A stretch of DNA of 64,000 nucleotides from Plasmodium coatneyi (lineage: Eukaryota; Apicomplexa; Aconoidasida; Haemosporida; Plasmodiidae). Position numbers and translations under genes: made by a program. The notes under the pieces are model-generated. The model ran no database searches, was not told the origin of the DNA, and saw nothing but the letters and a program-made list of their open reading frames with translations. Below, piece after piece: positions 59,364 through 64,000 of this stretch; the stretch's first letter is position 1; each line of letters opens with the position of its first letter. Where the stretch lies: contig NC_033569.1 in NCBI RefSeq assembly GCF_001680005.1, forward strand, positions 1,116,001 through 1,180,000, read 5' to 3'.

Positions 59364-59792
59364 TTAGTATTTATACTTGGTCGAGTAATCCTTGGGCGAT
59401 ATAACCAACCCTCTTCCCTTTCTTGCACCTCTAAAGATGGTTTCAACGATGTCAATAAACTCTTGTTTATTATTCATGGGCCAGTTAATTTTGTTGTTGT
59501 TCCCAGTGCCTAAATCTATCATCATATGTTTGTTGCGATAAAAAAACATGACGGAAACTGGGTCATACAACTCGTACATGGTGTTAAATTCGGGTACCTC
59601 AGTTATATCTACTAAATATATTACACAGAAATTTTTTATATCTTCAGCAACCTTGTATAGTAATTCATCCATTTTCATGCAGTCGGGATCGTAATCATGG
59701 CCGAAGCGAATGCAAACGAGCCTTTCTTCCTCATTTATTATCGCCTGGTCAACGGCCCAGCCGCTGTTTAAATGCTGCAGCATGAACGACAT
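59364..59792 (-). CDS. DIM1: U5 snRNP 15-kDa protein DIM1 (TXNL4A homologue)
   Basis: Thioredoxin-fold component of the U5 and tri-snRNP, needed for pre-mRNA splicing; nuclear. A single exon of 142 residues, the same length as the human protein. From the ATG at 59,792 it reads MSFMLQHLNSGWAVDQAI, then RFGHDYDPDCMKMDELL, VIYLVDITEVPEFN, MYELYDPVSVMFF, RNKHMMIDLGTGNNNKINW and ends RGARKGRGLVISPKDYSTKY. All are hallmark DIM1 segments, and there is no CxxC thioredoxin active site, as expected. An in-frame ATG 18 codons upstream is rejected as start because homologues begin at MSF/MSY-MLxHL. Neighbour of another splicing factor (PRP2), tail to tail. Confidence 0.97.
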   Translation of the reverse strand: MSFMLQHLNSGWAVDQAIINEEERLVCIRFGHDYDPDCMKMDELLYKVAEDIKNFCVIYLVDITEVPEFNTMYELYDPVSVMFFYRNKHMMIDLGTGNNNKINWPMNNKQEFIDIVETIFRGARKGRGLVISPKDYSTKYKY

Positions 59793-62076
59793 TTTGGCGG
59801 CGGAGAAGTGGGTACACGGCTGGAAAGCAGTTCGAGGTAATTGCAAGCGCGGGGGTAAGAAAATTCCACAGCGTTGCTTCTATGTTGCTAAAAAAATTGC
59901 CAAACAGTTACCGAACGGCTGCTAAAAGGCTGCAAAAAAAATTGGCGCAAGATAGCCGGAAAACTCTGCCACAACGCATGAACTATGAACGCACCATAAT
60001 AAAGATAACAGTTTGCAATATAACCACGTTACTCCAAATGGTGCTTAAATGTTCACACTGCTCACTTTTGCTGACCCAGCGAAAACGAAAACGTCAATAC
60101 AAAACCGTACATTTGCCCTTTTCTCCAGCATCAGAAAATGCCCCCAAGGTAGCATTCACGCTGTGCCCCCGTTGTGATTGTCAATTGGGGATGAACAGCC
60201 ATTTTGTAAGCGATGTTTTACCTGAACAAGCGCCCAAAAAAAAAAAAAAAAAAAAAAAAATAGCAAACAAATAGCTATTAGAACTGATCATATGAATGCA
60301 AAATAAATGTAAAGTTGGTTAAAAAAAAACGGAAAAAATCTAAATATGCATTTGTACGTATAGCCCTATCGCAAAACCACCACACGACGACAACTTATGT
60401 GTAATATAAGTTTCTTTCTTAACACTTTTTAAGTGGCCTTCGCCCCCCTTCCGACAATCGTGCGTGTATATATGTCACAGTGCACATTTTCCCCCACTAC
60501 TGGTTTGTTTACTATGTCATATTGCCTAAGCGTGTTCACAAAAAGGACTAAATTGGGATAAAAAGGATTGCCGAAATTGACGCACGGAACAATGAAATGG
60601 TCCCCATGCTGTGTGTGTAACAGCTGGGGTTAGTTCTTTTTAAAAATGCATTAATCTGTAAATTGAAAAGAAAGGAACTTCATCGAATTAGGGCGAACAT
60701 TACCTTATTGTGACCAATTGGGGCGAATCAAACGAATGAGCGGAAAGAAGTGCCGACCATGCAAGGAGCCCAAATTTAACAGCCAAACAACCATTTTTAA
60801 TTTATAGGCAAAATTGGTTAAACCTCAGCTGCACAGCTTTCACTGCAAATTGTCTTTTAAGAGTGAAGGAAAAAAGGAAACATATAATTATACCCTGCAA
60901 AGGCTCTTTTCACGAAATGCTTAAATTGCGTTTTGCGAATGTAACGCTTCAATCGCTATTTTTCTGTGAATTTTTTTTTTTTTATTTAAATTAACGTAAA
61001 GTCTTATATGGCTAATTAAACAGTTCTACAATAACATAAAAAAAAAAAAAGTATAATTCCCAATTTTTATTCCATTTGCAGCTCCTTTTTCCATTCGGTG
61101 GAAAACATTGTCCTCATGAACTTAAAAGTGTACCCTCCCTCTCTCTCTCCGTTTTTTTTTTTTTTTTTTTTTTTAAGCTTGCGCGAAATTGAAACCCATT
61201 CCATTAAGAAAAAAACGTCATGAGCAATTTGTGATGGACCTTATTTCCTTCACGTTAGTAGTTTAATCTATTACGCTTTTGGAAATCCTGTTAAATGCAC
61301 CAATTTAAGTGACACTGTTCAACTTGCACATGTGTATATATGTATACATGTTTACACGTTTGCATGTTTACATATGTGCATGCGTATATTTACCGATGCA
61401 CATGACACATATACCTTAAGGTGTGTCCCGCGCTCGCTTAAAATTCAAGGGAAATTTTCCCCCGCGACAGTAAAAGAGAAAAAAAAAATTTGGGCTAAAA
61501 GGAGGGACAAACTGTTAAATGACATATGCACAAATGTGTACGCATGTTGGGACTAAAACAACTGTAACATTTTAACACCTTCTCATTTCCGTTAATGGAA
61601 AAATGTCCTCGCAGAAGTGGAAACAAAAGGAAACTTCGAATGTGCAACAAAAAAGCCAATTCATGCGTACTTTTCGATTAAATTAATAATGTGTACAGCT
61701 GCCCGTGTAACCATTATTTGCGTTCACGTAAAATGTGTAGAACTATGCAGTGCAACAAATTAAAATGCATGTGTAACTTTTTCACGCCACTCCATTGGTA
61801 GTAAGCATTGTTTTATTTTATTTTATTTTTTTTGCCTTTTCGCTCGAAGTTGTCACTATATTTACGTAAACAGGCGCATATATGTGTGTACGCGTATGTA
61901 CATATAACCTGCGCGCAGAACATTCTTCGGGGGAGTCCCAGTTCATCACTCTGAAGTAAAGGCAAGGGAACCACACATTTATACACGCACACCCCTGTTA
62001 ACCATAATGGGTGGATGCCACTATCCATTTTTTCCCTCCTCCGTCGTGAGTTCATTTCGCACGTTCCTTTGTGAAA
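59793..62076. promoter_or_regulatory. Divergent intergenic region DIM1 / transporter
   Basis: 2.3 kb with no gene seen. Poly(A)/(T) runs at 60,238-60,260, 60,970-60,983 and 61,151-61,174. Short frames such as 59,882-60,274 end in poly-Lys from a poly(A) tract and look accidental. Two divergent promoters are expected; none can be localised. Confidence 0.5.
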
Positions 62077-64000
62077 ATGAATATAAAATGGTTACCAAAT
62101 ATATCTCTTATTAATTATAAAAAAAAAAATGGAAAACAGAAATTTGTGAGGAGCCGCAAGAGGTTTCGTACCATAACATGGAAATACACCAAAACAATTG
62201 GTCCCTTTGCTTCGTTTATATACATATTTAACCAGAGCATAGGATCAGGTAGGATAAATTTGAGAGATGATGAGCGGTTTGTCTGACAGCTGGCGTAGAC
62301 CTCATAACAAAAAAAGACGTGAAAAAAAAAAAAGGGGGGGAAACGGAAAGAGGGGCAGAGTGAGCCAAATGATAAGCTTCCCTAGAAGTCACACCGAAGG
62401 GTCTCATAAAACCTCTACTCACGCAGTGCTGTCCCTTTTCACACACATTCGCAGGCCTATTTGACATTCCAAGCTTAATAGACGAAGTAGGATGGATCCC
62501 AGTAATTTTCGGAAACCTGTTCGTCTGTTCAGTGGCTGTTTTTTGCAGCCTGATGATATTAAGAGCCATGACGATGATACCCAAGAACAAAAATTTCGAG
62601 CAGAGAATAGAATACAGTGCAGTTATAAAATATTTCATGTCCAATGAAAAATATAAATTTGTTTCCTTTCTTTACCACTTAGGAAATTTATGTAATAATA
62701 TTTGTGGCATACTTATCATATCAAAAATAGTAGACATGTTCATTATTAAATTATTTGGAAGTACAATTTTATTTCAAGTCTATCCCCAGATAAAGGTGTC
62801 GAAATGCTCTTTGTCTCTTTTGGATTCCATGTACAATGGTTATTACTACTCCAGCACAGGCCATTACGAAACGGTGGTCATTGGGGGAGTTACCATAGGT
62901 TACATTATTAATGCAATTATATGTATACATTTATCATCCAAAGGGTTGGAAGAAACTATAAATTATCAGTATGTCGTTTTTATGATTTTTATGACGTCAT
63001 TTTTGTATCTCTCCGTTTCTTCCACCATATATTTGCTATCCCAGGATTATGTGGACCAAAATGGGGCATTGAGCAAAGTGGACGTGTATAACAATTTAAT
63101 ATTAAATAGGGCTCATTTAGAAACTGATTTGGTGAAAAATTATCGCAAGTATAAAGAAATAAATCATGTTCCAAAAAATCCCGAGTTGTATAGAGCTGAT
63201 CCATTTTTTGATCAGTGCCCAGTTATGGACAAGTTGGGAAGAAATCCCTTTTCAGTAGAAACTAGCAAAAATGAAAAGGTGAATAGAATAAATCATGATT
63301 TGAGAAACTTCCAGAGGGAGGTACAAATGGGTTCACTACACAGAAGAGGAAAAGCATTCAGCTGCTCCTGTCTTTCGCTAAACTCTTTGTACCAAAAAAA
63401 GGCATACATTTTTCGCAATAATATTTTTTACTTCACCGTGTCGAGTTGCTTATACAGATTGAATATCAAAAATGCTATCTCGTTGCAGCATTTTTATTCG
63501 GTATACAAAATTTATTACTCACCGAAGAGCAGCAATGGGGGAGTTGCAAGTCGAAAAAGGGCCGAGTGGAGACACACCAAAAAGGGGGAGAGCAAAAGGG
63601 AAAAACGGAACAATCACATAGGGGAAAAATTTAGCGGGGCACATTACCCCAACCGGGGGGAAGAAGCTCAGAAAAAGAACAAAATGTTCTTTACAAATTT
63701 GTACTACATGATAAGTAGGATAGAAGGAATCAAAAGCTACTGTATGGGAAAAACCTTCGCCAATTTTATTGATTCTTACGGATTCGTGAGTAACATCCCA
63801 TCGTGGGGAAATGAAATAACGGATGATGTCAATGTATCCAAAGCTATCTGGCTCACAGTCATTTTGAGTAGTATTTTCTACTTCATATTTGGCCTTATAT
63901 TTTGTCTGAACAATTCGTTTCAAAAAATTAACACCTCAGTTTTGTACCTCTTTAACTTTGTCGCTGTAGCCCCTAAGGTCATCACGGGTTCTATATCCAT
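62077..64000 (+). CDS. Putative amino acid transporter (AAAP type), 5' part
   Basis: Exon 1 62077-62248 and exon 2 62455->64000, joined in phase 1. The frame is open to the window end with no stop, about 570 codons so far. The N-terminus is basic and cytoplasmic (MNIKWLPNISL, then RSRKRFRTITWKYTKT). First span: GPFASFIYIFNQSIGSGLFD; the intron lies inside the Gly. The IGSG-hydrophobic-xxP pattern is typical of the first helix of AAAP/APC-type amino acid transporters. Further spans: VIFGNLFVCSVAVFCSLMIL, ICGILIISKIVDMFIIKLF, VVIGGVTIGYIINAIICIHL, FVVFMIF-like stretch near 62,970-63,040, and a pair near 63,850-63,990 (TVILSSIFYFIFGLIF). Between them is a long hydrophilic loop (about 63,050-63,700) rich in Lys, Asn and Arg, common in Plasmodium membrane proteins. 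Substrate unknown; the family is a moderate call, a multi-span membrane protein a strong one. Confidence 0.72.

Noticed and set aside
59793..59846. 18-codon N-terminal extension of DIM1
   Set aside because: DIM1 proteins are about 142 residues and begin M-S-x-M-L; the extension has no counterpart.
59882..60274. 130-codon plus-strand frame after DIM1
   Set aside because: Ends in a poly-Lys run from poly(A), overlaps nothing conserved and lies in the DIM1 promoter region.

Overview
Organism: the window comes from a malaria parasite of the Plasmodium knowlesi / P. coatneyi type. The evidence is three genes with the exon plan and C-terminal repeats of SICAvar (schizont-infected cell agglutination variant antigens), at least six KIR loci of the PIR superfamily, long poly(A)/(T) and AT tracts between genes, and GT-AG introns throughout. 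Three KIR genes carry a segment that reads almost exactly as part of primate CD99, a hallmark reported for P. knowlesi, so P. knowlesi is the best guess. Species is an inference. Gene labels (S1-S3 for SICAvar, K1-K7 for KIR, A and B for a paired unknown family) are mine.

Layout: positions 1-51,000 are a variant-antigen region. From left to right: S1 (minus, 3' end outside the window), K1 (+), K2 (+), gene A (minus), an orphan KIR tail exon (+), S2 (minus, complete), K4 (+, two ectodomains, in-frame stop), K5 (+), K3 (+), K6 (+, broken), gene B (minus), K7 (minus), S3 (+, complete). SICAvar and KIR genes are placed head to head three times (S1/K1, S2/K4, K7/S3). The S1/K1 and S2/K4 intergenic regions are copies of each other. 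Genes A and B are also copies, each lying beside a KIR-type repeat tract. The last exons of K5 and K7 are almost identical in inverted orientation. The region has clearly been built by duplication, inversion and exon exchange.

Positions 51,000-64,000 are ordinary core genome: an intronless DEAH-box helicase of PRP2/DHX16 type, the U5 snRNP protein DIM1 (convergent with it), and the 5' part of a putative amino acid transporter. Two of these three are spliceosome components.

How it fits together: SICA and KIR proteins are displayed on the infected red cell and vary antigenically. Two KIR architectures are visible. In type A (K1, K5, K7) intron 2 splits the CD99-like segment, and exon 3 carries the rest of it, the membrane span and the tail. 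In type B (K2, K3, K4, orphan exon) the membrane span ends exon 2 and exon 3 encodes only a basic, Ser/Thr-rich tail starting with Tyr. The strongest signal in the window is the CD99-like module: among K1, K5 and K7 its codons differ at many third positions but never in the amino acid, while the ectodomains attached to it are unrelated in detail. Splice sites were placed by eye using reading-frame continuity between exons. Lengths quoted follow from those models.
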